A stretch of DNA of 64,000 nucleotides, from NCBI RefSeq assembly GCF_017488845.2, contig NZ_CP083370.1:3214501-3278500 (forward strand), read 5' to 3'. This DNA comes from Ensifer canadensis (lineage in GTDB: Bacteria; Pseudomonadota; Alphaproteobacteria; Rhizobiales; Rhizobiaceae). The position numbers were made by a program, and so were the translations under genes. Shown here piece by piece: positions 63,988 to 64,000 of the stretch. Positions within the stretch are counted from its first letter, which is position 1, and each line of letters begins with the position of its first letter. The notes under the pieces were generated by a model that saw only the letters and a list, made by a program, of their open reading frames with translations, made no database searches and was not told the origin of the DNA.

Positions 63988-64000
63988 TTCTGCGCGCCTG

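Overview
The window is G+C-rich, densely coding alphaproteobacterial DNA and looks like a chromosomal segment of a Sinorhizobium/Ensifer-type rhizobium. The reasons are a fused-A pha (Mrp) antiporter operon, aerobic cobalt-late cobFGHIJKLM genes whose products match the lengths and start sites I recall for 'Pseudomonas denitrificans' CobF-CobM, a homogentisate cluster next to hppD, an arabinose-polysaccharide-type uxs1-uxe-glycosyltransferase operon, and three rhizobial-style interspersed palindromic repeats. No tRNA, rRNA, CRISPR array or insertion sequence was seen. All homology statements come from recognising motifs and gene order, not from searches.

Layout. 0-2.2 kb: ligase-associated exonuclease (left end cut off) and ATP-dependent DNA ligase. 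2.4-5.4 kb: a small DUF3008-type protein and a CHASE-PAS-GGDEF-EAL membrane protein. 5.5-11.6 kb: phaA(B)CDEFG cation/proton antiporter. 11.6-18.9 kb: corrin ring genes cobM, cobL, divergent cobK, then cobF-G-H-I-J. 19-23 kb: ung, molybdate transporter modABC behind two tandem Mo-box-like palindromes, and a short ModE-like regulator. 23.2-24.5 kb: FAD oxidoreductase. 24.8-29.8 kb: complete branched-chain 2-oxoacid dehydrogenase operon (E1 alpha, E1 beta, E2, E3). 30-32 kb: thiolase and purU. 32.4-38.7 kb: tyrosine/homogentisate breakdown (maiA, FAH-family hydrolase, MBL-fold hydrolase, hmgA, MarR regulator; Lrp regulator and hppD).

38.8-56.5 kb looks accessory. A minus-strand operon (uxs1, uxe, a processive GT2 synthase, a small secreted protein, a GH26-like hydrolase) should make and trim a surface polysaccharide. 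Upstream lie about 600 bp of AT-rich DNA, a LuxR-type regulator and another 1 kb gene-free region. Then comes a plus-strand locus that I consider the most novel part: two very acidic repeat-bearing proteins sharing motifs, a type I secretion ABC exporter with an unusual 250-residue N-terminal extension, its HlyD-family adaptor, a HEPN-like protein and a CelD-like acyltransferase fused to TPRs. It reads as a non-RTX type I secretion system with its own substrates and possibly a modifying enzyme.

56.5-60.9 kb is a siderophore-type iron uptake module (DUF2218 protein, binding protein, two permeases, ATPase) with a candidate RirA IRO box in the divergent promoter region. 60.9-64 kb is an RND efflux transporter whose adaptor gene, if present, lies beyond the right end.
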